Positions 1 through 5,437 of a stretch of 9,263 bases of DNA are shown piece after piece. Source of the stretch: CAZKCK01 sp964552325 (GTDB taxonomy: Bacteria > Bacteroidota > Bacteroidia > Bacteroidales > TTA-H9); NCBI GenBank assembly GCA_964552325.1, contig CAZKHA010000136.1, positions 1-9,263 on the forward strand, given 5' to 3'. Both the position numbers and the translations under genes were made by a program. The notes under the pieces are model-generated. The model was not told the origin of the DNA and did no database searches. It saw only the letters and a program-made list of their open reading frames with translations. The first letter of the stretch is position 1, and every line of letters starts with the position of its first letter.

Positions 1-31
1 AAAAAAAGACCACCTTTTCAAGTGGTCTTTT
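1..31 (-). terminator. Intrinsic terminator downstream of tRNA-Pro
   Basis: On the minus strand a 6-bp GC-containing stem (GACCAC, 22-27, with GTGGTC, 8-13) extends to 9 bp through flanking A/T pairs and closes an 8-base loop. It is followed by a run of seven T (7-1). It starts only five bases after the CCA end of the tRNA, as expected for the end of a single-gene tRNA transcript. The plus strand also has four T after the stem, so the hairpin could stop transcription from the other side too. Confidence 0.85.
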
Positions 32-35
32 AATC

Positions 36-112
36 TGGTCGGAGCGGCGAGACTCGAACTCGCGACCCCTTGCACCCCATGCAAGTACGCTAGCCAACTG
101 CGCCACGCCCCG
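36..112 (-). tRNA. tRNA-Pro (anticodon GGG)
   Basis: The minus strand folds into a complete 77-base cloverleaf including an encoded 3' CCA (36-38). The acceptor stem is CGGGGCG (112-106) with CGCTCCG (46-40), containing one G-T pair, and discriminator A at 39. The D stem is GCGC/GCGT, the anticodon stem CTTGC/GCAAG, and the T arm GCGAG-TTCGAGT-CTCGC is perfect. The seven-base anticodon loop is ATGGGGT, which places GGG at 78-76 and so reads CCC (and CCU by wobble) proline codons. The ATGGGGT loop agrees with that of known bacterial tRNA-Pro(GGG). There is no intron or other tRNA beside it. Confidence 0.96.
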
Positions 113-152
113 ATCCGTAACTAGATTCCGTTATTGCTAACGAAAGCGGCTG

Positions 153-182
153 CAAATATACAACTTTATCTGATTCACCAAA
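153..182 (-). promoter_or_regulatory. Bacteroidota-type promoter for tRNA-Pro
   Basis: On the minus strand TTTG (182-179), an 18-base spacer and TATATTTG (160-153) match the TTTG / TAnnTTTG promoter of this phylum. Transcription would begin near 147, giving a 5' leader of roughly 35 bases before the tRNA, to be removed by RNase P. It lies in the 143-base gap between the tRNA and the stop codon of the exported protein gene, so the tRNA does not depend on that gene. No good terminator is visible for the upstream gene in this gap, so some read-through into the tRNA is possible. Confidence 0.75.
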
Positions 183-255
183 CTTTTGGCTGCACTTTGC
201 CGCTGCAATTTGAAGCTATACTTCGGTAAAGTATTGATTTTAATTTAGTAAAAAA

Positions 256-2649
256 TTATTTGGTTACCAGTATTGAGGTAAGGACCTCATCATCCTTATA
301 AACCTTTAAGATGTAAACACCCTTAGGCATCAACTGCATATTTAGTTTGTTTGTGATACGGCTTGCCGAGGGCATTAATTGCTGATTGAAAACCAATTGG
401 CCCATAGCGTCATAAATTTCCATACGTCCATGGCTATCATATAGCCCTTCGATGGCATACTGGAATACACCAGTTGATGGATTTGGTACCACGCTAATGC
501 TGAACCTTTTCCTGTTTAAATCTGCTACATCGGTACAGGCATCGATGTTTACTTTTACCTGATCATATACCGGAACAGGGCAGGGTAGCAGCGGATAAGC
601 TGTAAGTTTGAGCTTGGCAAATCCTTTCGAAATATCTGTAGGACCTGGTGTATATACCGTTTCCAGAAGCGTGTCGTTTGCAAAACTGCCATCGCCACTG
701 CTGGTCCATTTAATGGAATCGTAGTTTGCTGCAAAACCTTTGAGCAGGGCTTCATCATACAAACAAATCAAAGTATCTGGTCCAGCACCGCAAGCGGGCA
801 TTGGGCTTAGCGATAATAGCATGGTGTCGGTAGTCTCTGTAACCATATCATAGCCATACGATTTGATGGTTAAATTTACCTCGCCAGCTGCCTTGTCGTT
901 TGTCCCAGAAAAGTAGATGGAGTTTATTTCAAATGGTTTGATAAAATAGCCATCTCCCGATGTTGTCCATTCACTTAGGCGTTGGTTTGAAGCCGAAGCC
1001 AAGGTGTTATGATATGCCAAGGCATCACACATCAAGGTATCAGTACCCGCACTAGCAGTAGGCGTTGATGGAGTACCAAAGTTGAACGAAATAATGCGTG
1101 TGGCCCAGCCATACTTCATGTATTCGGTAGTAAACCAAAAAGTTGTATCATCCACAGGGTCAATTGACATACTTGCATAATCGCCCCAACGTGCATAGCT
1201 TCCTTGTGAAGCAGTTCCTGTTCGGGCTTCAACTTCGGCGAAGTTAAGTGTCCCTAGCGGTGCATTGGCTGATCTGCCAGCATACCGAAGCGAAGGGTAA
1301 TGTGTTTCATCGGAGAGCGTATATCCCACGGCTATTTCACCATTTCCATTCATTGCAGCGCTCGGCATCCAGCGGTTAGACGCATCGGGAGCATAGGTTC
1401 CTTGTTGGTGGATGCCCCAAGGGTTGGAGCCTGTTTTCCGAAATTCGTACCACCTGATACCACCATGCCCATTTCCATCAAAGTCAACAGCATGGCTGGT
1501 AACCATGGTTTGATAGGTGCCAAAATTGCGGTATTGAAGCCTGTACATCAACCTATCAGATAAGGTTTCGAGTTTTTGGCCGGTGCCGGGCTGTGGGATA
1601 CAGGCATGGCGTGGTGCATTGCAAAAATAGGCATCAAAGGGTTCAACCGCCAATGTAAAGGCGTTGGTAAAGCTTGAATTGTTCACGTTGGCCCAATCCA
1701 CATGAAATTCCCAGAAGTGCATTTCATCTTGTCCGCCCCCAGTTCCATTATCCGTAAAATAAGCGAAGTAATTTGGTGCGCCGGCAGGTGGTGATTGGCC
1801 ATCTACATCGGCAGGCAACATACTCCATGGGCCGGCATTTTGCGGGAGATCATACAAAACCATGCGAGCGGCGGGATTCCCGGCTAACATCTCGGTACGT
1901 TCAAACGCAGCAGCAGCAACCCTGAGATAACTTCCAAACATATTAAATGAGGCATAATATGCATCGCCCCATACCCCAACTTTCGGGTAATCGTTAAAAG
2001 CTGGAAATTCAAAGGCATATTGATACCAAGCTCCTAAAGGATCGGGTGTTTGCGAAATGGCTATTAGTTCCCAATAGGTTCCATTGCTGGTGTTTACAGC
2101 AAACTGGCTTGCAAACCATCTGTCGGCTACTTCGTCATAGAGTACAATAGGGTCTCCATCGTTTGTGCCTGCCCAAGGCCCTGCAAACCCAGCCCATAAA
2201 GTGCTGTTTTTTACGGGTCCATAGAGCTTATTGCCTTGCTTGTCATAAATGGCAAACGAAAGATTGATCATTTGAAAATAGTGGTTCGGGCCTACATCGC
2301 CATCGGTATCGGGAGGGAATACCCCATCCACATTGCCAACCCCATCAATGTTGACCATCGGACCCCCTGATAGCAAATTGCCATTAAAATCTTGACGAAC
2401 AGGATCTTGGGCGGCAGGAGTTAGTTGGAATGGAATGTCTTTCACTTCGTCAAAAGAGAGGTTCCTAACAATGCTGTCTTTCCAACTTCGGTCAGTTTTG
2501 CCTGGTAGAATGATCTCCATATCGCGTAATGGCTGCGATTTCCGGAAATATTTGGCTTTTGAAACGGTCATTTGTTGTGCAAAAAGGCTTACTGTAAAGC
2601 TTAACGCAACAGATAATGCAATACACAACCGTAGATAGCGTAAAGTCAT
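256..2649 (-). CDS. Exported protein with two Ig-like repeats and T9SS type A sorting domain
   Basis: This 797-residue protein is probably exported by Sec and then moved to the cell surface or medium by the type IX secretion system. Residues 1-24 are a signal peptide (Arg-containing n-region, hydrophobic core, SLFA then QQ). Residues about 100-530 form a large domain opening with PPDTDGDVGPNHY, then DGDPIVLYD and FNDYPKVGVW; these resemble an uncharacterised, probably beta-propeller-like module of secreted bacterial proteins. Two Ig/PKD-like repeats follow (about 532-619 and 620-704), each with an AGxDTL(M/I)C opening and SGDG turn. Residues about 715-797 are the sorting domain (VPNPSTG, then IYDAMGQLV and a final KGVYILKVY strand, ending VTK). 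No catalytic motif is evident, so binding, adhesion or an unrecognised enzyme are all possible. The ATG at 2649 is chosen because it gives a proper signal peptide and lies just behind a -7 box. The sorting domain is certain; the function is unknown. Confidence 0.93.
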   Translation of the reverse strand: MTLRYLRLCIALSVALSFTVSLFAQQMTVSKAKYFRKSQPLRDMEIILPGKTDRSWKDSIVRNLSFDEVKDIPFQLTPAAQDPVRQDFNGNLLSGGPMVNIDGVGNVDGVFPPDTDGDVGPNHYFQMINLSFAIYDKQGNKLYGPVKNSTLWAGFAGPWAGTNDGDPIVLYDEVADRWFASQFAVNTSNGTYWELIAISQTPDPLGAWYQYAFEFPAFNDYPKVGVWGDAYYASFNMFGSYLRVAAAAFERTEMLAGNPAARMVLYDLPQNAGPWSMLPADVDGQSPPAGAPNYFAYFTDNGTGGGQDEMHFWEFHVDWANVNNSSFTNAFTLAVEPFDAYFCNAPRHACIPQPGTGQKLETLSDRLMYRLQYRNFGTYQTMVTSHAVDFDGNGHGGIRWYEFRKTGSNPWGIHQQGTYAPDASNRWMPSAAMNGNGEIAVGYTLSDETHYPSLRYAGRSANAPLGTLNFAEVEARTGTASQGSYARWGDYASMSIDPVDDTTFWFTTEYMKYGWATRIISFNFGTPSTPTASAGTDTLMCDALAYHNTLASASNQRLSEWTTSGDGYFIKPFEINSIYFSGTNDKAAGEVNLTIKSYGYDMVTETTDTMLLSLSPMPACGAGPDTLICLYDEALLKGFAANYDSIKWTSSGDGSFANDTLLETVYTPGPTDISKGFAKLKLTAYPLLPCPVPVYDQVKVNIDACTDVADLNRKRFSISVVPNPSTGVFQYAIEGLYDSHGRMEIYDAMGQLVFNQQLMPSASRITNKLNMQLMPKGVYILKVYKDDEVLTSILVTK

Positions 2650-2673
2650 GTTTAAAGATTAGAGTTTAGATGG

Positions 2674-2681
2674 CAAACTTA
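2674..2681 (-). promoter_or_regulatory. Probable -7 box for the T9SS-exported protein gene
   Basis: TAAGTTTG on the minus strand fits TAnnTTTG and sits 24 bases upstream of the ATG, which would give a short leader of about 20 bases. No TTG occurs at a spacing of 17-23; the nearest candidates are TTAG at about 22 and a TTG at 12 bases within the palindrome TTGTACAA (2689-2696). The promoter may therefore be weak or need an activator. Confidence 0.5.
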
Positions 2682-2774
2682 CAAAATGTTGTACAATAGC
2701 ATGCTAAATAAGTAGTTTTCATTTGTTAACGACTTCTTAATACGTATGTATGTATTGATTTTCAAGTGTATGTA

Positions 2775-2796
2775 TGACAATGTGTCAGTTTTTTTT
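2775..2796 (+). other. Short dyad followed by T8 run
   Basis: TGACA-ATG-TGTCA (2775-2787) is a perfect 5-bp dyad with a three-base centre, followed after one G by eight T (2789-2796). It has terminator-like form on the plus strand, but no plus-strand gene lies upstream and the stem is short. It could equally be a 13-bp protein-binding site just before the upstream trxB promoter. Confidence 0.3.
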
Positions 2797-2802
2797 CAAA
2801 AC

Positions 2803-2835
2803 TTTGAATCTTCTTCATCCAAATGTGTATATTTG
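2803..2835 (+). promoter_or_regulatory. Candidate distal promoter (P1) for trxB
   Basis: TTTG (2803-2806), 21 bases, then TATATTTG (2828-2835) match the Bacteroidota -33/-7 consensus exactly at an accepted spacing. Transcription would begin near 2841, leaving an unusually long leader of about 185 bases before the trxB ATG. Confidence 0.5.
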
Positions 2836-2865
2836 GGGTAAGGATACTGATGCATTCTTTGCCTA

Positions 2866-2908
2866 CATTCTAAATAGTTAAGTTGTTTGTTATTAAATTA
2901 TTAGAATG
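2866..2908. repeat. 8-bp inverted repeat in the trxB leader
   Basis: CATTCTAA (2866-2873) and TTAGAATG (2901-2908) are perfect inverted copies separated by 27 AT-rich bases. They lie between the two candidate trxB promoters. The loop is too long and AT-rich for a terminator; an operator with spaced half-sites or chance are both possible. Confidence 0.3.
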
Positions 2909-2926
2909 AGGTGGATGAATACAGGG

Positions 2927-2953
2927 TTGATTGTGGCTAAATATATACCTTCG
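2927..2953 (+). promoter_or_regulatory. Candidate proximal promoter (P2) for trxB
   Basis: TTG (2927-2929), 16 bases, then TACCTTCG (2946-2953) resemble the consensus with one mismatch in the -7 box and a spacing one base short of the usual range. It would give a leader of about 70 bases. It is weaker by sequence than the distal candidate but better placed. Confidence 0.35.
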
Positions 2954-3027
2954 TAAATACGTCGTGGAACAGTTTTTGCCAAGCCAGCCACCAATAATGA
3001 ATAATCTCCAAACTAAAAGTTTTAACT

Positions 3028-3978
3028 ATGAGCGAAACTATTGAAAAGACTAAATGCCTGATAATCGGTTCAGGCCCTGCAGGTTTTACAGCCGCCATTT
3101 ATGCCGCACGCGCTGATTTAAAACCTATTGTATATGAAGGGATGCAACCCGGTGGTCAATTAACTATTACAACCGAGGTGGATAATTTTCCAGGTTATCC
3201 CGAAGGCGTTAAAGGCCCAGAATTAATGGAAGACCTTAAAAAACAAGCCACTCGATTTGGTACGGATGTGCGTTGGGGTGTTATAAACGAAGTTGATTTT
3301 TCGGCCCGCCCTTTCCGCTGTGTTGCCGATGATGGTAAAGTATTAATGGCTGATTCCGTGATTATTGCCACAGGAGCTTCTGCAAAATGGCTCGGGATTG
3401 ATTCTGAACAGGAGTTTATGGGTGCTGGCGTTTCGGGCTGTGCAACCTGCGATGGATATTTCTACCGTGGAAAAGATGTGGCCATTGTGGGCGGTGGTGA
3501 TACCGCAGCCGAAGAGGCTACCTATTTGGCAAAACTTACCCGAAAGGTTTATATGATTGTTAGGCGCGATGAACTCAGGGCTTCAAAAGCTATGCAGGCC
3601 AAGGTTTTCAATACACCCAATATAGAAGTGCTTTGGAACCATGCTACCGAAGAAATAGTTGGTGATAAACAAGGTTTTATGAAAGCAGTCAATGGTGCAA
3701 GGCTTAAGAACCTCAAAACCGGTGAAATCCGAAATATTGAAGTGGAAGGCTTTTTTGTTGCAATTGGCCATCAACCCAATTCCGGCATTTTTAAAGGGCA
3801 ACTTGAGTTAGATGAGACGGGTTACATTGTGACTGTACCCGGAAGCACACGCACCAGTGTTGAAGGCGTGTTTGCCGCTGGCGATGTGCAAGATCATCAT
3901 TACCGCCAAGCCATCACAGCAGCTGGAACAGGTTGCATGGCTGCCATCGAATCCGAACGATTTTTGTCATCAAATTAA
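3028..3978 (+). CDS. trxB: Thioredoxin reductase (NADPH)
   Basis: A 316-residue cytoplasmic flavoprotein that transfers electrons from NADPH through FAD and a redox-active disulfide to thioredoxin. It is the usual length for the low-molecular-weight bacterial enzyme. Visible motifs in order: FAD dinucleotide-binding GSGPAG (14-19), PGGQL (41-45), the ATGA segment (114-117), active-site CATC (C138 and C141) followed by DG, NADPH-binding GGGDTA (155-160), the VRRDELRAS segment (178-186) for the NADPH phosphate, and the second FAD site GVFAAGDV (280-287) with the RQAITAAGTG helix. All key residues are intact. The ATG at 3028 gives the normal N-terminus; there is no clear Shine-Dalgarno, only an A-rich stretch. 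It stands alone between its own promoter region and a strong terminator. Confidence 0.97.
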   Translation: MSETIEKTKCLIIGSGPAGFTAAIYAARADLKPIVYEGMQPGGQLTITTEVDNFPGYPEGVKGPELMEDLKKQATRFGTDVRWGVINEVDFSARPFRCVADDGKVLMADSVIIATGASAKWLGIDSEQEFMGAGVSGCATCDGYFYRGKDVAIVGGGDTAAEEATYLAKLTRKVYMIVRRDELRASKAMQAKVFNTPNIEVLWNHATEEIVGDKQGFMKAVNGARLKNLKTGEIRNIEVEGFFVAIGHQPNSGIFKGQLELDETGYIVTVPGSTRTSVEGVFAAGDVQDHHYRQAITAAGTGCMAAIESERFLSSN

Positions 3979-4001
3979 ACGCTTACTCCCCGAACGTACT
4001 G

Positions 4002-4029
4002 CCCCGGAACCTTGGTTTCGGGGTTTTTT
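4002..4029 (+). terminator. Strong intrinsic terminator of trxB
   Basis: CCCCGGAAC (4002-4010), loop CTTG (4011-4014) and GTTTCGGGG (4015-4023) form a 9-bp stem with one G-T pair, followed directly by six T (4024-4029). It lies 23 bases after the trxB stop. A second copy of the left arm's core, CCCCGAA (3988-3994), could pair with the same right arm. The T-run overlaps the stop codon of the convergent NUDIX gene (4028-4030). The minus-strand side has no T-run, so it is a one-way terminator. Confidence 0.92.
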
Positions 4030-4507
4030 ATTGTGTAGATGGCTGGTTTGAAAAAGTTTCAATCACTTTACCATGCTTATCATGAACTATGGTTCCTTCA
4101 AAAACACCGATGTCAGAAAAAATGTAAGGGAGCAGGCTGCGAATAAAACCTATCAAATTAGTTGTTTGTAAGGTGTTGATATCCTGCCAAAAAAGCCTCC
4201 CTTCGTTGCAGGTTTTTAATTGCCCACTGAAATCGGAACTTGTATAAACAAATAATAACCATGATGTTTGCTCGTTTTCGAGCAAGGTTTTAACTACTGC
4301 TTTAAGGTTTATCGAATGAGCCGTTAGCCCCGTTTCTTCAAAAATTTCGCGCATGCAGGAGGCTTGGATGTCTTCTTCAAAATTGGTTTTGCCTCCAACT
4401 CCCGTTACCAGCCCTTTCATGGGTTCGAAGTGTCGTTCGAGCAGTAAAACTTTGTTTAGTTTGTTGTCAATCAAGAAACAAACATTGCCAATGATTAACT
4501 TATTCAT
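4028..4507 (-). CDS. NUDIX hydrolase (MutT-like)
   Basis: A 159-residue cytoplasmic protein of the NUDIX superfamily, which hydrolyses nucleoside diphosphates linked to another group using divalent metal. Counting from the chosen ATG, the NUDIX box occupies about residues 39-61 and is complete: G, x5, E, x7, then REIFEETGL. Its glutamates would bind Mg2+ or Mn2+. The order of N-terminal strand (NKVLLLERH), PMKGLVTGVGG and box resembles MutT-like 8-oxo-dGTP or other NTP pyrophosphatases, but substrate cannot be read from sequence. The ATG at 4507 is preferred over the TTG one codon earlier (4510) because ATG is the usual start. Its promoter is 4530-4558. The gene converges on trxB; both relate to oxidative damage or redox balance, but nothing shows joint regulation. 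Confidence 0.92.
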   Translation of the reverse strand: MNKLIIGNVCFLIDNKLNKVLLLERHFEPMKGLVTGVGGKTNFEEDIQASCMREIFEETGLTAHSINLKAVVKTLLENEQTSWLLFVYTSSDFSGQLKTCNEGRLFWQDINTLQTTNLIGFIRSLLPYIFSDIGVFEGTIVHDKHGKVIETFSNQPSTQ

Positions 4508-4529
4508 CAAAGATGGTATTACTAGACTC

Positions 4530-4558
4530 CAAAGATACGGGAAACCGAATTATGCAAA
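4530..4558 (-). promoter_or_regulatory. Promoter for the NUDIX gene
   Basis: On the minus strand TTTG (4558-4555), 17 bases, then TATCTTTG (4537-4530) match the Bacteroidota consensus without mismatch. Transcription would begin near 4524, giving a leader of about 17 bases. The inverted repeat at 4585-4616 begins 26 bases upstream of its -33 element, so a protein bound there could also affect this promoter. Confidence 0.75.
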
Positions 4559-4584
4559 AGCCTTTCGGAATGAATGCTTTTCAG

Positions 4585-4616
4585 TACAAAATGTAACTTT
4601 TTAATTACATTTTGTA
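4585..4616. repeat. Perfect 12-bp inverted repeat, candidate operator O1
   Basis: TACAAAATGTAA (4585-4596) and TTACATTTTGTA (4605-4616) are exact inverted copies around an 8-base spacer. Each arm is itself partly self-complementary (TACA/TGTA). The site ends 8 bases before the -33 element of the membrane protein/XRE promoter. A small XRE regulator is encoded in that operon, so an autoregulatory operator is the simplest reading. A transcribed hairpin is unlikely since the site lies upstream of both start points. Confidence 0.7.
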
Positions 4617-4624
4617 AATAATAC

Positions 4625-4655
4625 TTGCTTTTTAGTAAAGAATGTATTACCTTTG
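4625..4655 (+). promoter_or_regulatory. Promoter of the membrane protein/XRE operon
   Basis: TTG (4625-4627), 20 bases, then TACCTTTG (4648-4655) match TTG / TAnnTTTG. Transcription would begin near 4661 with a leader of about 20 bases before the ATG at 4680. The region between and over these boxes repeats the arms of the operator candidate O1. Confidence 0.78.
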
Positions 4656-4657
4656 TA
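4634..4657. promoter_or_regulatory. Degenerate second operator copy O2 over the -7 box
   Basis: AGTAAAGAATGTAT (4634-4647) matches 11 of 14 bases of AGTACAAAATGTAA at 4583-4596, and TTACCTTTGTA (4647-4657) matches the right arm TTACATTTTGTA apart from one substitution and one missing base. The left arms of the two copies are 51 bases apart, close to five helical turns. Because O2 covers the -7 box, a protein bound here would block RNA polymerase. That it is a real site is inference. Confidence 0.45.
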
Positions 4658-4679
4658 GTCTCATTTTAAAACTCAACTT

Positions 4680-5162
4680 ATGAAAACTAATTTATTGTTG
4701 CCTCATTCATTTCGAATGGTAGGCTGGATTATGCTGGCGCTGATGGTGGTACCTGGGCTCATGATTGTGTTTGGTAATTTTGAGCTATCTTTTCTGGATA
4801 TGGATGTTTTTACTGTTTATGATTCTGGTTTTCCGGGCATTAACACTTATTTTTCGATGACCGACAACAACCTGACCAACGAGGTTGTAGGTATCCTTTT
4901 TTTATTGGGGGCGGTTTTTGTAGCTTTTTCAAAGGAGAAAATGGAGGATGAGTTTATTGCCAAAATCCGGCTAGACTCACTGCTTTGGGCCGTTTACCTT
5001 AATTATGCCATACTTTTATTTTGCTTCCTGTTCTTTTATGGCTTCGGGTTTATGGCGGTTATGATTCTAAACATGTACTCTGTTTTGTTGTTTTTTATCA
5101 TCCGTTACCATATTGTGTTAATCCGTTACAAACGCATTGAGAGTCATGAAGAACAGGCTTAA
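4680..5162 (+). CDS. Four-helix integral membrane protein paired with XRE regulator
   Basis: A 160-residue inner-membrane protein of unknown function. Predicted membrane segments by eye are about 13-32, 67-84, 101-121 and 123-146. Basic residues near both ends (HSFR at 9-12; RYKR at 149-152) place both termini in the cytoplasm. The first outer loop (about 33-66) is acidic and aromatic (FLDMDVFTVYD). The inner loop (85-100) carries the charged stretch KEKMEDEFIAKIRLDS, which recalls a class of small Bacteroidota membrane proteins encoded beside XRE regulators. No catalytic or transport motif is seen. Its 3' end overlaps the XRE gene by 17 bases, so the two are probably translated together. It may sense or relay a signal to the regulator, or be its regulated target; the sequence does not decide. 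Confidence 0.85.
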   Translation: MKTNLLLPHSFRMVGWIMLALMVVPGLMIVFGNFELSFLDMDVFTVYDSGFPGINTYFSMTDNNLTNEVVGILFLLGAVFVAFSKEKMEDEFIAKIRLDSLLWAVYLNYAILLFCFLFFYGFGFMAVMILNMYSVLLFFIIRYHIVLIRYKRIESHEEQA

Positions 5163-5346
5163 AATAGAACGCGCCATAAAAAACATAACCCAAGATGAAT
5201 TGGCCAAAACTATTGGTGTTACGCGTCAGGCAATCAATTCAATTGAATTGGGAAAGTACATCCCCTCTACGGTGCTGGCTTTAAAGCTCTCCGAATTTTT
5301 TGGCAAACCCGTCAACGAAATCTTCTTTTTAGAGGATTCTGACTAA
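5146..5346 (+). CDS. Small XRE-family helix-turn-helix regulator
   Basis: A 66-residue DNA-binding protein made almost entirely of a Cro/C1-type helix-turn-helix. The motif runs from TQDELAKTIGV (15-25) through the recognition helix TRQAINSIELGK (26-37), and the fold ends with STVLALKLSEFFGKPVNEIF (41-60) and an acidic tail. This matches the short single-domain regulators (YozG-like) that usually act as dimers without a ligand domain. The ATG at 5146 is preferred over an in-frame TTG at 5137 because MKNRLK is the usual start of this family. It overlaps the membrane protein gene by 17 bases in another frame, implying translational coupling. It most probably represses its own operon through the repeats at 4585-4657. 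No terminator is clear after it. Confidence 0.93.
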   Translation: MKNRLKIERAIKNITQDELAKTIGVTRQAINSIELGKYIPSTVLALKLSEFFGKPVNEIFFLEDSD

Positions 5347-5379
5347 CGGTGCTTTTTTGAATGAAAAGACTTGTGGACA

Positions 5380-5411
5380 TTTGGTACATGAGGCAAACAT
5401 CCCTAATTTTG
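5380..5411 (+). promoter_or_regulatory. Promoter of the glycoside hydrolase operon
   Basis: TTTG (5380-5383), 20 bases, then TAATTTTG (5404-5411) match the Bacteroidota consensus without mismatch. Transcription would begin near 5417, 20-30 bases before the ATGs at 5438 and 5447. This makes the earlier in-frame TTG at 5357 an unlikely start because it would lie upstream of the transcript. Confidence 0.72.
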
Positions 5412-5437
5412 GCCTTCCTCAACCAAAAATCAATTTC

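Larger units (their letters stand above)
2650..3027. other. 378-base divergent intergenic region between exported protein gene and trxB
   Basis: This AT-rich stretch contains no convincing gene on either strand. It holds the -7 box for the minus-strand gene, two candidate plus-strand promoters for trxB (2803-2835 and 2927-2953), a small palindrome TTGTACAA (2689-2696), three tandem GTAT units (2744-2755) with two more at 2768-2775, a TGACA/TGTCA dyad followed by eight T (2775-2796), and an 8-bp inverted repeat CATTCTAA/TTAGAATG (2866-2908). No riboswitch or known structured RNA is recognised. Confidence 0.7.

Noticed and set aside
36..112. The tRNA gene as an attachment site for an integrated element
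   Set aside because: No integrase gene, no duplicated tRNA 3' end and no phage or plasmid gene are seen in the window.
218..234. Hairpin ATACTT/AAGTAT after the stop of the T9SS protein gene
   Set aside because: The stem is only six A/T-rich pairs and no T-run follows on the minus strand, so it is not supported as a terminator.
2744..2775. GTAT tandem units as a possible satellite or CRISPR-like repeat
   Set aside because: There are only three plus two units of four bases with no spacers of constant length; simple AT-rich sequence explains them.
3857..4051. A plus-strand frame running from the trxB 3' end through its terminator
   Set aside because: It is a shadow of trxB in another frame, contains the terminator hairpin and has no domain or start signal.
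4353..4604. A plus-strand frame crossing the NUDIX start and the divergent region
   Set aside because: It is antisense to the NUDIX box, ends inside the operator repeat and has no coding features.
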